A stretch of DNA of 64,000 bases from Vombatus ursinus (Eukaryota > Chordata > Mammalia > Diprotodontia > Vombatidae): positions 27,084,318-27,148,317 of the forward strand of contig NW_020954562.1 in assembly GCF_900497805.2 (NCBI RefSeq). Reading direction: 5' to 3'. Of the stretch, positions 21,369 to 32,082 are shown piece by piece (within the stretch, counting starts at the first letter, position 1; every line of letters starts with the position of its first letter). The notes under the pieces are model-generated. The model ran no database searches. It saw nothing but the letters and a program-made list of their open reading frames with translations, and was not told where the DNA came from. A program made the position numbers and the translations under genes.

Positions 21369-21822
21369 ACTATTCCCTATACAGTTCTACTTATGGTATT
21401 ATCAGGAGGCAGGAGAAAGAGAACATGGTTCTTGTAAAGTTCTGCTTTAAAAGACCAGAGACACTCACATAAAACCATCCAGTAACTAACTGAGCATTCT
21501 CTTTCCACTCCCACTAAAGCAAGGAGGGTGGGAGGGACTGGCACTGGTTGCTAAGCAACAAAATCCCCTCCCCCAGCTTCCACACATAACCATCAGGGGA
21601 GTGTTTTGTTTTGTTTTGTTTTGTTTTTTTTATCAATCTCATGCTTCTTTCCAAAATGGATTCTCTTGGATCCACTGATTAAAGGTGATAATCTTGTTTT
21701 AGTTTTCAAAGAATCTGTGGCCTCATCAATGTGGGTTTCCCTCCAATGATACAGATAGCAAGGCATAAAACCACATTTTATCCATTAAAACAAAAGGAAA
21801 GACAAACACAGGTGTAGGCAGT
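21369..21822. other. No recognised feature
   Basis: Unique-looking DNA with a (TTTTG)n tract at 21605-21630. Nothing else supported. Confidence 0.4.
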
Positions 21823-21824
21823 TT

Positions 21825-21948
21825 GAGGCATAGTGGCCAGAGGATTTGTCTTAGAGTCAGACATCCCTGGGTTTAGTCCTGTCTTTGATGCATATTGGCT
21901 GTGTGTGACTCTGGGCAAGTCCTTAACCTCTCAATGTCTCCCAAACAA
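21825..21948 (+). mobile_element. tRNA-headed SINE, decayed
   Basis: 'gaggcatagtggccagagga', 'cttagagtcagacatccctg' and 'gtgtgactctgggcaagtcc' plus 'ttaacctctcaatgtctc' follow the SINE head and core order. 3' half lost. Confidence 0.65.
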
Positions 21949-22547
21949 CTGCTGATCTACACTAGTAGGAGGAGGACTTCACCAGGAGCTCTTTATACTG
22001 GTAAATAAAGGGGTGGGGTGGAGGTGGAAGTGAAAAGTTGGTGTATAGGAATGGTCCTCACCTCTGCTCACTCAGTTTCTTTACTCAGTGTTTCTTCAGC
22101 TTTGACTTCTTTTATGTTCATAGAGGGAGAAAGGGATAAAGGGAAGCCCCTGAGGCAAAGCTAGCAGGTGACTTCTCCTCTGAGAGGCAAAGAAAGAGGA
22201 AACTGTTCACTTGAGAGATCAGTTTGGGGAAGTCAGTTTGACACACCCAAGTTACTGCTTGTAAACATCCAGGCCATTTAACCTACAAGCACGTTTAGAT
22301 TCCATCTGACATCTCTACAACTTTGGGCTTTGCTCATTCTTGGCGTCCGTATGGTGGATCTTGAAAATATATTTCTCATAGTCCAATTTGTTTATGTTGA
22401 GATTTTAATGCCACAATTTGAACTTTCTTATTTAGACTGGTAGAAAATCCAAAGAATGTAACAACAAAGTAGGACTTTTCACTGGCTAGGATAGTCAGCA
22501 TGGGCTGAACAAATATGTGTCTCCATTATCACTATGATCACTGACAT
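21949..22547. other. No recognised feature
   Basis: Unique-looking DNA. Nothing supported. Confidence 0.4.
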
Positions 22548-22710
22548 TTATATGCCATTTTAAGAAAAAAGTTTGTAAATTGTTATGCATGTATGTATGT
22601 ACATTATCTCCTTTGAACTTCTTAACAACCTAGTAGAAAAGGTACTAAAGGGATCATTATCACCATTTTACAGATGTAGAAACTGAGGCTTAGAGAGCTT
22701 AGACAGTTAG
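22548..22710 (-). mobile_element. MIR-type SINE, 3' part
   Basis: 'gacatttatatgccatttta', 'catcatttt'-like and 'ttttacagatgtagaaactg' followed by 'aggcttagagagcttagaca' are antisense MIR words. It stops at 22710, where a plus-oriented SINE head begins. Confidence 0.68.
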
Positions 22711-22755
22711 TGGATAGATCACTGGACTTTGAGTTAGGAAAACCTGAGTTCAGAC
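22711..22755 (+). mobile_element. MIR/Mar-type SINE, left part, split by the LTR
   Basis: 'gtggatagatcactggactt' and 'ggaaaacctgagttcag' are the SINE head up to the B box. The element breaks exactly there and resumes at 23523 with 'aaatcttgcctcagacactt', so the LTR landed inside the B-box region. Confidence 0.8.
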
Positions 22756-23522
22756 TGTGAGAAATGCTAACAGTTTGGTTCTCACAGATTTGATAGGAAC
22801 ACAGTACGTGTAGGAATGTGCAAACAAGATGAGGGGTGATTAGTTTATTGGTTTATTGGTTTACACAAATATGCAAACAGGATGAGGGTGAGATTGGTTT
22901 TCACAGACTCTATAGAAACAACAGATATTGCAGTGCAAATACAGGGGTTACGCAGGACATTCAGAAATGTGTAAAACAGGATGAAAGGGAGGGCAGTACG
23001 ACCCTATCCAATCATATAATTAGAAGAATTCTATAAATCCCTCTTGCAGGGGACTAGGCTGACTGGCTCAAGCTGGTCAGGGTCAAGGGACAGTCACTGA
23101 CCTTTCACTAATTAGCCTCATGCATATTAACTTACACATGCCATGGAAGGAAACAGCTCCCATTTTCATACATGCATCGCATGACAAGGGAGGGGTGACG
23201 TGTTAAGGAGTAACATGCAAAGGGTGGTCCAGGAAGAGGGACCTCCTGTCTGTCCCTGACCAATGGATAAAAGAGAGGGCAGGACAAGGTGGGGTTACAG
23301 CCAAATAATCCCATATAATCACTTAATCTGCTTTTGTATGTGTGTGTGGGGGTCCTGTGAGGGAACATACACACCCGATTCTTGTGAGAATTGACAATAA
23401 AGGTATCTCTTTTCTCACCCTACAGCTGTGATTTCATTATTACCCAGCTAACTCTTGTTCAGGGAATTCAGAGAGCCCAGTCTCAGGGTGAATTGTGAAT
23501 TGAGTCTGGGGTTTTTATAACA
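22756..23522 (+). mobile_element. Solo LTR (endogenous retrovirus fossil), 767 bp
   Basis: The unit starts TGTGAGAAATGC, ends TTTTTATAACA, and lies between two halves of one SINE, which fixes its borders. CCAAT (23260-23264) and a TATA-like ATAAAAG (23267-23273) precede AATAAA (23396-23401), the U3-R-U5 order. The upstream part has imperfect direct repeats around TGCAAACARGATGAGGG (22819, 22872, 22969), as in LTR enhancers. There is no internal viral sequence, so it is a solo LTR from recombination between two LTRs. The flanking short duplication is decayed. A class I (gammaretrovirus-like) origin is a guess from the short 4-bp-type target site. It is clearly younger than the SINE. Confidence 0.85.
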
Positions 23523-23735
23523 AAATCTTGCCTCAGACACTTACTAGCTACATGACATTGGGCAAATCAAGTCATTTAATCTTTCTTATTCTCAGTTTCC
23601 TCATTTGTAAAATGGAGATAATAGTACCTAGCTCATAGAGTTATTGTGAAGATCCACTGATAACATATACAATGCACTTTGTATAACTTAAAGACTACTT
23701 ACTGCTATTATTATTGTCATATGACATATTCGTGG
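23523..23735 (+). mobile_element. MIR/Mar-type SINE, right part
   Basis: Continues the element of 22711-22755: 'gcctcagacacttactagct', 'gacattgggcaaatcaagtc', 'ctcagtttcctcatttgtaa', 'aatggagataatagtaccta', ending in a MIR-like 3' part near 23735. Confidence 0.82.
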
Positions 23736-24337
23736 CAACATAGTTACTAAGTGTCTGAGATGGAACTCAAGTCTTTCTGATTTCAACTCCAGCCTCCTAT
23801 TTGTTTCCTTCTGGAAAGGGAGACACTTACCCACCTATCTATCTGGTCATATAAACCATATGTACTGTGATTCTTCTACTATATACAAAATAGTGAAATA
23901 AGGCCAGCATTTCCTGTCGGAGTCCCTGGCACTAAGTATCATGCTGATCCAGCTCCTTCCCTACTCACCCCATGCCACAGCCATTTGGATAAAAGGCCAT
24001 ACTCTTATATGTCTCTTTTCACCTTTTCACTACTCTCACAATCCTCCCCTCCCCAATTAATACTTACTTGTCCCATGTCCTATTCCCTGATGTCCTGTTC
24101 TCAGTCGAGGGATAAAGAATTAATCTAATAAATTGATTGTCCTCATGTGTTATCCCTCCAAAGTAATATAGTAGGCCTTAACTCATAATGTACAAATTCA
24201 AACATCTCATATGACCAGATAGTGGAAAAGATAATTTGGAGGCAGAAGATCCTCAAATTTCTCCTGTCAATTAAATAAAGGGCTGATCCTGCACATATGG
24301 TAAGTGGACCGACAATTAGCAGAGACTATTCTGACAA
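23736..24337. other. No recognised feature
   Basis: Unique-looking DNA. Nothing supported. Confidence 0.4.
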
Positions 24338-24588
24338 AGGCATCTAGGTGGCACAGTGGATGGTGAGCTGGGCTGAGATTCATTTTGGATCTAGCCTCAG
24401 ATAATTATGAGCTGTATGACCTTGGGCAAGTCACTTAGCCTCTACCTGCCTCAATCCCCTCAATTCTAAGAAGATAATAATAGCACCTATTCATGGGATT
24501 ATGATGAGGATCAAATGAGATAATATTTGTAAAGCTCTTACCACAGTTCTCGGCACAAATTAAATGCTTAATAAATGTTTTCCCCCAC
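24338..24588 (+). mobile_element. MIR-type SINE, full length
   Basis: Head 'catctaggtggcacagtgga', core 'gaccttgggcaagtcactta', then 'gatgaggatcaaatgagata', 'aatatttgtaaagctcttac' and 'aaatgcttaataaatgtttt'. All segments of a complete MIR are in order. Confidence 0.82.
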
Positions 24589-25249
24589 CTTCTCCTTCCC
24601 TCACTGTTTATACCAGGAAACAAGAATTTTGAGGTCAATCACAAAAGCTCATTCCAGAAACATTCAAGTCAAATGCATCAGAAAATTATATTTCTTTTAT
24701 ATGAAAGAGATGAAAAGCCTCTTTCATCATATCAAATATCAATCAGGACAGAAAAAATGACTTTGGCTTCATCATCTAAGGCCAACTTTATTTCGGGGAC
24801 TATTCTCTCTTCCACACTGATATAAATCCAATATTACTTTTTCAGCATTCTGTAACTTAATCTTCCTTATCTATGGTAACTTCGTTCACCCACGCTAATG
24901 TTTAACTGATTCATCTTATTATATTATATTATATTATGGCTACTTTGAGAAATGTTTTCTGGCTCCTTACATACATATGCCTTTAATAAACCTTTCATTA
25001 CCTACCTTCGGGAAACAATATTACAATTCACTAAATCTTTACTTAATACCTGTTGCATATTGTGTTGCATTTTGAATTACTTAACTCTGCTAGTTAAAAC
25101 ATGGTGTTAATGATAAAATAGCAATATATTGTGATCTCCTAGAAGGCAGGGAATGTTGTATTGGGTGGGGACGAGGGAGGGAGTTTGTACTCTGCCAAAG
25201 TCCCTGTCCAGGGGGAATTGGGAGCCCAGATTTACACGTGGATATATGG
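24589..25249. other. No recognised feature
   Basis: Unique-looking DNA with a short (TTATA)n run at about 24917-24937. Nothing else supported. Confidence 0.4.
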
Positions 25250-25254
25250 TGTTA

Positions 25255-25440
25255 TGAAAGAGAGAGAGGCCTGAACATTTTTATGATATGTTTTAGGAGG
25301 GAGAAAAAGGTGAAAGGGGACAGGAGAAACGGAGAGAATGAAACAAAGAGAGAGGAAGAAGAATAAGGAGAGATGAATGGGGAGAGGGAAGGAGAAGGAG
25401 AGAGAATGAGCACACAGGGAGAGGGAGAGAGCCAACTGCA
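25255..25440 (+). repeat. Purine-rich (GA/GGA) tract
   Basis: About 185 bp strongly biased to purines on this strand (agagagaggaag, gggagagggaaggagaagg and similar). The apparent serine/leucine-rich frames on the other strand are a by-product of the composition. Confidence 0.85.
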
Positions 25441-25968
25441 GTCATCTTTGGTGCCACTCAACAGTGCTGATAACATAATTTCCTAACTCTTGCTCGGGAT
25501 AAACCCAGCACCATTACCAGAATTAATTTAGTGCATCTCCTATGTATGGAAGGTTTGTAGTATCTTTTTCATTTATGGGATACCACAGATTATATTTAAA
25601 TGAAGAAAAACTTTTCAAAAGAGATAGGATTTGAATAGGACTCTAGAAGCTGATAGGTAATTTCAGAACTTTCCAAGAAAAAGTGATAGCATGAGCCAAG
25701 AAATAGAATCAGATTTTACATGATGAGGAAGATAACTGCAAGCCCCCAATTGGTCTAATCCAGTGTTCTACTGGGATCACTGATCTGGTATGAAGAGGAT
25801 TGGCTCTTCCACCTGATCTGTGTAACATCCCTGGAAGATAACTTAAAGTGATGCTCTTTCCTCACTGAAGAAAAATTTTCTAATTTTCATATTTCTGATC
25901 TTTTCTATCTAGAATAATATACTCTTTGTATGTCTTGACATGAGAACATGTTGTGATTGCCAGTAGAA
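25441..25968. other. No recognised feature
   Basis: Unique-looking DNA. Nothing supported. Confidence 0.4.
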
Positions 25969-25969
25969 G

Positions 25970-26080
25970 TAAGTTCTTTGAGGGCAGAGACCATTCTTTT
26001 ATACCATTAGTACATTCTTAGCAAAGTGACTTGCCCAAAGAAGTTGTTAAATAAATGCTTGTTGAATTGATAAACTGAAT
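25970..26080 (+). mobile_element. L2 LINE 3' end
   Basis: 'gttctttgagggcagagacc', 'attagtacattcttagcaaa' and 'aaataaatgcttgttgaatt' are the L2 3' terminus (ttgagggcagg...tgctt..aataaatgcttgttga). Short 5'-truncated copy. Confidence 0.7.
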
Positions 26081-27312
26081 TTAACCTCTCAGAAGCACAT
26101 TTTCCTCATCTGGAAAAGCTGATATTTACATAGGCTTTTAATGTTTACATCCTCCCAGAAATACGTGAGCAGAATTTGTGATTATTTAGAGATTGGTGTT
26201 TGACTGAACTGACACCCTTCTCTCCACCACCCCACCCCTTCTTTTATTTTTAAAGTAAGATTTTAGCCTGGAGCCCAGACACATAAAATAGGTGCTGTGG
26301 ACATGAAGGGTAAATTCTATTTGTTTAATCTTGGGGTGTATCATGACCCTTGTTCATTTACCAAACCAATGTCTCACAATTTATTCAGCAACATTCAGAT
26401 CAATTGATTCATTTTGTCAAAACTGCACATAACTTCCAGCCCCCAGAGCAAAGGTCATTAACTCGATGTCAGACTGTGTTCTCTCGGTTCTTCTTTCCCT
26501 CTTTCATTTTCTCTCTCCCTCTGTCTCTGTTCTTGTCTTTCTCTCTCTTGGGATATGTCTTTCACAAGATTCAGCAGCTCTTTCTTACATGTCAGAAACT
26601 TAACTGCTTTTTTTTTTCACCCCAAGAAATACCCTTGACTTGTTTTAAGGGATTACCTTGAGTACATGGAAGATAGAGGCCAATGCATAATTAGAGGGGA
26701 TTAAAAAAAAACTCTGTGATATGTAAACTACATGATATGGTCTATTATTAAAGAAACATTCCACGTTAACTTCCTGACTAAAAAATAAAGAATAAACTTA
26801 AGAGCGATTTTATTTACCTGCCATTCACTTTATTGTGACCCATAAACTGTCCCTAGTTTAGTAGATGAGGACAGTATTAGGGAACAGAATATCTGAGTGT
26901 TTAGAGATGGTATTGGATTGAGTAACGCTAAGAAGTACAGGGGAATGCTGAGGCTATTATTATCACCACTGGCTGACAGGAGACAAGTGACTGAGGAAAC
27001 TGCTAAGTAACTTCAATCTAGGGCTAACTCTATCATGGTTCCCCTCCTTCAGTAGACTGAGTTGCCATCATAGTGTCAAGTGATCTTCTGTCAATAGAAG
27101 GTCTGTCATGTTTATAAGAACCTGGCAAACAGGTACAAAAGTGTATTCATGAACAATGTGCATCTTGTATCATCACCTAGACTTACTCAGAGCTATGCTC
27201 CAGTATACTATTGGTTAATGGCCCTAGATTTCCCTGAGCTGGATGCAATAAAGAATGTAGAAAATCCTGAACACAGTCTTTCCATAATTTATCAACTTAG
27301 ATTTGGAAGCTC
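26081..27312. other. No recognised repeat or gene
   Basis: About 1.2 kb of unique-looking DNA with a pyrimidine-rich stretch (26488-26560). A 103-codon plus frame (26350-26661) spans that stretch and shows no motif. I treat it as chance. Confidence 0.4.
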
Positions 27313-27314
27313 CT

Positions 27315-27375
27315 AACTATTATAGTGCCTGGCACATAGTATGTGATTTATAAATATTTGTTGACTGACTAGCAA
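27315..27375 (+). mobile_element. L2/MIR 3' terminal fragment
   Basis: 'tagtgcctggcacatagtat' followed by 'gtgatttataaatatttgtt' and 'gactgac' is the common L2/MIR 3' terminus. Confidence 0.65.
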
Positions 27376-27984
27376 ATAATACTGATTTCATGAGTTCAGG
27401 ATGGGTTGTTTAATACCTGGACTTTAAAAGAGTCTGAGTAAGTAAGGATTCAGTGCTTAGACTTAACAGGAGCTTAACTTTTTGGCAAGTGGTGCACAGG
27501 TTCCACTAAGACTTCAAAGACCCCTATGAGGTATGGAACACAAATATTATTGTCTCCATTTTATGCTCTAGAATTCACATTTTAATATGTAAGAACACAT
27601 AAAGGAGATTTCAAGTCAGATGAAAAGGTCAGTGATCCATGATGTACCCCAGCAAAACAGCAGATAATAATGCATTTTCTTTAATGTTATTTTCAATGAT
27701 AACCTATTTCTACTTCTGACACTGATGCCTTTGACAATGACAAAGATTTAAGTCATAATAACTTTGATTTACATGTCTTTAGTAGTTGCTGTCGGATATC
27801 TTCTCCTCTGTTTGCTTTCCAGGTAAATGACTTTAGGTGTCTGGCTGGAAGTAGGTCCAGTAGTCTGGAGATGCTGCTATTCCCAGGGCTCTTGGGATCA
27901 GATTCCTGGGCTATCTCCTTAGCGGGTCTCATGAGGAGCGAGGGTACAAGAGTTTGAATGGTCAGGCACATATCACCTTCTGTC
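27376..27984. other. Unassigned DNA with a 72-codon minus-strand frame
   Basis: A minus-strand frame at 27753-27971 starts MCLTIQTLVPSLLMRP and ends LLKTCKSKLL. It is locally richer in GC and CpG than its neighbours. I recognise no family, and there is no clear splice site at both ends. The segment 27650-27720 resembles 42846-42915 (see findings), suggesting an unassigned repeat. Confidence 0.3.
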
Positions 27985-28056
27985 TTTCCTTTTCTTTCTC
28001 CTCCTTCTCTTTTTCCTCCTCTTCCTCCTTGTTCTCTCCTCCTCCTCCCCCCAGCT
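27985..28056 (+). repeat. Pyrimidine-rich tract
   Basis: CT-rich run (tcctccttctctttttcctc and similar) ending in CCCCCAG. Low-complexity DNA. Confidence 0.85.
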
Positions 28057-28139
28057 TGCTATTTCATTTAAGCTGGCTTTCTTGCCCTGTGACTGGCAGT
28101 TGGTGAGGATGGTTGGCCCCTTCTCCATAATATTATACT

Positions 28140-28292
28140 GTTAACTAAGTCATTTCTTCACAACATATCTGTAAGATAGGTATTGCAAATATTTCCCCCC
28201 CTTTTATAGATGAGGAATTGAAGGCTTGGAGGAAATGGCAGAACCAGAATTTGAACTCACCACCTCCAACTCTAAATCCAGGGTTCTTTCCA
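28140..28292 (-). mobile_element. MIR-type SINE, head and core
   Basis: 'ttttatagatgaggaattga', 'gaaatggcagaaccagaatt' and 'tgaactcaccacctccaact' are antisense MIR words. Diverged. Confidence 0.6.
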
Positions 28293-28371
28293 AATTATTC
28301 ATTTTTAACAGAGGAGGAAAGTCTGTCTCTTTATAAGATTATAACGACTGTTATTTATATGAGTAAGAAAA

Positions 28372-28404
28372 TTATATACATATATGTATATATATATATA
28401 TGAG
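28372..28404. repeat. (TA)n/(TATG)n tract
   Basis: Short alternating TA run 'tatgtatatatatatatatg'. Confidence 0.85.
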
Positions 28405-28512
28405 TATATGATCTCATTGACTCTTACAGTAACCTTTAAGGTAAGTGTTATTATCCTTCTTTTATAGTTGAGGAAACCAAGGAGAAAGAATTGGGGATCA
28501 CACATTTGGGTA
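28405..28512 (-). mobile_element. MIR-type SINE fragment
   Basis: 'gatctcattgactcttacag', 'taaccttt', 'tttatagttgaggaaaccaa' and 'ggggatcacacatttgggta' follow the antisense MIR core. Confidence 0.6.
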
Positions 28513-28612
28513 GTGAAGGGAATGGAAAAGGAAGAGGGAAAAGGGTGGAAGAAAAAGGAGAGGGATATAGAGGAGGCAGAATTGGGGTAGAAAGGGAAGG
28601 GAATGCAGAAGA
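28513..28612 (+). repeat. Purine-rich tract
   Basis: GA/GGA-rich run of about 100 bp, followed by a T tract at 28617-28629. Low-complexity DNA. Confidence 0.8.
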
Positions 28613-28815
28613 CTACTTTTTTTTTTTTAATGCTGTGTTAGTTCCATAGAAAAATGCTAGAGCTGGGCTATTACCTGAATGAGGCAACAACAACATTTCA
28701 AGACTTATGGTGGAATTCAGTTACAATCTATTAATGATATTGTCTTCAAACAGGATACAGAACAATTATACAGTACAATTCTGCCTAGCATGGGTTCTTC
28801 CTCTCCCCATTCTTT

Positions 28816-28950
28816 TTTTGGGGAGGCAATTGGGGTTAAGTGCCTTGCGTAGGGTCATATAGCTACCAAATATCTGAGACTGGATTTGATCTCAAGTCCT
28901 TTTGACTCCTGGATAGGCCAACGCTCTACTACTGCAACACCTAGTTGCCT
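28816..28950 (-). mobile_element. Marsupial tRNA-derived SINE
   Basis: Antisense body 'gaggcaattggggttaagtg', 'cagggtcat'-type core and head 'aacacctagttgcctcc'. The flanks ctctccccattcttt (28801-28815) and cctcccattcctttc (28951-28965) look like a diverged target duplication. Same family as 20837-21002 but older. Confidence 0.82.
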
Positions 28951-29169
28951 CCTCCCATTCCTTTCAATCCCAACGTTGAACATAGATCACTCCCTTTGGT
29001 ATTGCTGCCCTCTACAGGCTACTAGCTAGTTTTGCCCAAATACCGCCCTTAAGGAAGTTTACCTTCAGTTCAAGTTCACAATCATCATGTATTGTTGTAT
29101 ATAATACACAGTAGCAATAAACGCCTGGTGCAACAGCCCATCCTAAAGATTGCAGATGGCAGCAATCAC

Positions 29170-29379
29170 CTTAAATAAGTGCTGTTTGCTGAGACATAAT
29201 AATTTGAGGGATTTGGTTTCTGCTATGTCACTGGCAAAGTTCCTATTTTTCTCTGCCAATTTAAGTTTTACACTTTTAACACAATGAGAACAACTGCCCT
29301 GATGTGACACTATTGTTTTAGGCAGGTCATCCAGAAAGAAATACAAAATGAACAGCAGTGCAAAGAACCAATTTTCCAT
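29170..29379 (-). other. Possible first coding exon (weak), signal-peptide-like start
   Basis: On the minus strand a good acceptor-like run (ttctcctctttcag, ending at 29380) directly precedes ATG at 29379. The frame runs 70 codons to TTTAAG|gtgatt, a donor-like site just after 29170, in phase 0; it remains open for eight more codons. The N-terminus MENWFFALLFILYFFLDDLP has a strong hydrophobic segment (residues 4-16) like a signal peptide or membrane anchor. Cys30, Cys33 and Cys62 follow. I recognise no protein family, and no neighbouring exon could be identified in the window. A chance frame is the more likely reading. Confidence 0.15.
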
Positions 29380-31034
29380 CTGAAAGAGGAGAACCTGGGA
29401 GGTGAATCAATCTGTTCTGCTGGGCCATGCACCTAACCAGAGCCTCTGAACCTGGGCATATAATAAGAGTGTCTCGGATGGGAAAATTAAATGACCAATA
29501 TAAGTAGGAAGCAGTGTTGGCCTGCTGTTAACAAGCAGGCTGGCCCATAATAAGAAGAAAGTTTCCCCCACTAGGAAGTGAACACTATTTTTAACTGTAT
29601 GATTGTCATAGAATACCACAGTTGTAGAAGAATTAAAAGGTCATTCAAAGGACAATTGAGAGGCTCATGTTGGCATGAGCCTGATGAAAGATACAACAAA
29701 GGAGAATGGCTTAAAAGATTTCATTAGAAAGAAGTAGGACCAGAAAAAAAAAGTTAGGCTGTTGGTATAGTGAAAGTGAGGGATAAACAAACTGATGGGC
29801 AAACCTAATATTTCACTGGTATCCATGCAATGTCTTTAAAAGGAGTATCCATAAATACCCATCCATCTCATTTAATCCATCCATGCATTGCTTTTATTCG
29901 TCATTCCCTACAAGACACAGAGTACTGTATACAATTGGAGATTGGCATAACCTGTGCCTTTTTCAAAAATAAGGAAGATCATTCAATTCAATAAACATTC
30001 TTATCCAAAATTTATTTATTCAATAAAAATTAATTATTTATATATTCAGATATGTTGCCTCTATTTAAAAAATATATTTTATTCCGATATGTTATCTCTG
30101 AGGATATAATAACTGATATGATACTGATATGCCCTGCTCTACAATAAAATGGGATGTAGAGCAAAAAGGATTAGAACAATGGAAAAGTACAAGCCAAATG
30201 CTGAGTGCCATTAGGAAAAAGAGGCCATTTTCACCCGGTCAAGGGGTTGTCATCAGGGTACTTTTCATGGGAAGATGAAGTGAATTTGGTTCTTGAGCTG
30301 AAGGAAGAAATTTAAAAAATATTAAGATTATTATGGCAGTGGAGAGAAAGGAGTGGTGTAGAGAAGTCTGTTCCTGACACAGAAGATGACATGAGAAGAA
30401 ACTCAGAAATAAGGGAGGAAAAAATAAAAGTAGTGGATGAATAATAGTCCAGATTGGCCAGATATGTACAATATATCAAGGAGAGTAATATGAGATAAGG
30501 CTGGACAAGTAGATGGGAGAAGAACTACATAGAATTCTTGAATGTCAGAATGAAAGAACATCCCTAGCATTCTAGATGGCCACCCTATTACAAACTTAAG
30601 GGAAGACATAAGGGCCTCATACAGGATGATGACCAGCTGTCAATCTGTACTGTTAGACGAATAACCACATCAATGAGATCCCAAATTTGAGTGTTTGAAT
30701 AGATTTTCTTGACCTCGGTTTTTCCCTTCAGATCTGTGAAGGAGTTATAACTTTATTTGACCTCAAATTTGGCTCCAAATACTCACTTTCATGAAAGAGA
30801 ATGTCTTGGGGAATATGAATAGAAACTGAATATGCTCAGAAAACTCATTAACCTGACAGTTTACACTAAATTTCTACAGTACTATGTGTTGGAACACACT
30901 CAGCATGATTTCAGAAAACGGCAGCAAAAAGGATACACATGAAAGAAAGGCTAGTTACACAAAGATGGAAGAGAGGGGAAAGAAAGGACAGAAAAATAAG
31001 AAATGGAAACAAGATGGCAAAGAGAAGCTGTGCG
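29380..31034. other. No recognised repeat or gene
   Basis: About 1.65 kb of unique-looking DNA. Open frames are at most 74 codons and carry no motif. Confidence 0.4.
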
Positions 31035-31252
31035 AACAGTCATTCGTGCTACACTCTGAGGCAGGAAAGACATGGGTTCCAATCTCAACTCTGACACTAG
31101 CTGAATGACCCAGGGAGAACCATTTAACCTCTCTCAGCCTTAGTTTCTTCATCTGCAAATTGGCATAACAGTACTTGTACTACTTGCCTCATGGAGCTGT
31201 TGTGAAGATGAACTGAGACAATTTGGGTTAATGCTTTGTCCCCTAAATGTAC
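31035..31252 (+). mobile_element. MIR-type SINE
   Basis: 'gacatgggttccaatctcaa', 'agctgaatgacccagggaga', 'cagccttagtttcttcatct', 'gcaaattggcataacagtac' and 'gttgtgaagatgaactgaga' give a nearly complete sense MIR. Confidence 0.75.
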
Positions 31253-31954
31253 AATATTAGTATGAAGAGTTATAATTATAAAATTTCAAATCCTTTCTAT
31301 TAGAGCTTCAGGTATCATAAACAGGGAGATAGGTCTGGTATGGCCTGTGTATCTTGGCTATACTGAGGACTTTAGAATTATCCTTGAGTTGGAAATTATG
31401 GTCTGGTTTCTGTGTTTCCCTTAAGCTGAAACCTCATAGATCAGAAATTTCATGATGTAGATTTTTGTTAAATGTAAAACTTCTGTAGCTTTAATTCTCA
31501 GGGAGAAGCTGTGGGGTTGGGTAGGAAAGGAGTAGTGAAATTGTTTTAAGGGGGCTAACTACATAATTCCATTATCAACAAATTTCCTGGAAGTACAAAG
31601 ATCAAATTCAATGGGGGCAGTCTTCAGAATAGAGCACTCAGCTCTATTCTGTCCTCATGTCTAATTTCAGCTTTCTTTACTCATAATCTAAACTTAAAGC
31701 TTCTTAAGGCCAGAAGTGCCCCCTTTTACCCCCCACCCAGTGCTAAGTTCTAATTATAGTAACTTTTTGCAGAACCATATTTCATGCCAACTTGCATTAA
31801 GAAATTTAAGAATTGGTAAATCAAAAGTTTTTTTTAATACATTAAGCAAAATTTCTGTTCTATTAGGAGAAGAAGGGAGAGAAGACTGAAGAAAATATTG
31901 GATCACACAATGATTTGCATTATGTAAAATCTTTGAAAAATCCCTATTTCATAT
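31253..31954. other. No recognised feature
   Basis: Unique-looking DNA. Nothing supported. Confidence 0.4.
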
Positions 31955-32042
31955 ATACGTGTAATACATACATGTACATATATGTATGTGTATACATATA
32001 CATGTGTATGTATATATTATACACACACACACACACACAGAG
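31955..32042. repeat. TA/TG then (CA)n microsatellite
   Basis: Interrupted TATG/TACA repeats run into a clean (AC)n block at about 32022-32039. Confidence 0.88.
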
Positions 32043-32082
32043 AAAATTTATTTATCTCCTGTTATTAGCAGCACATAGTATA

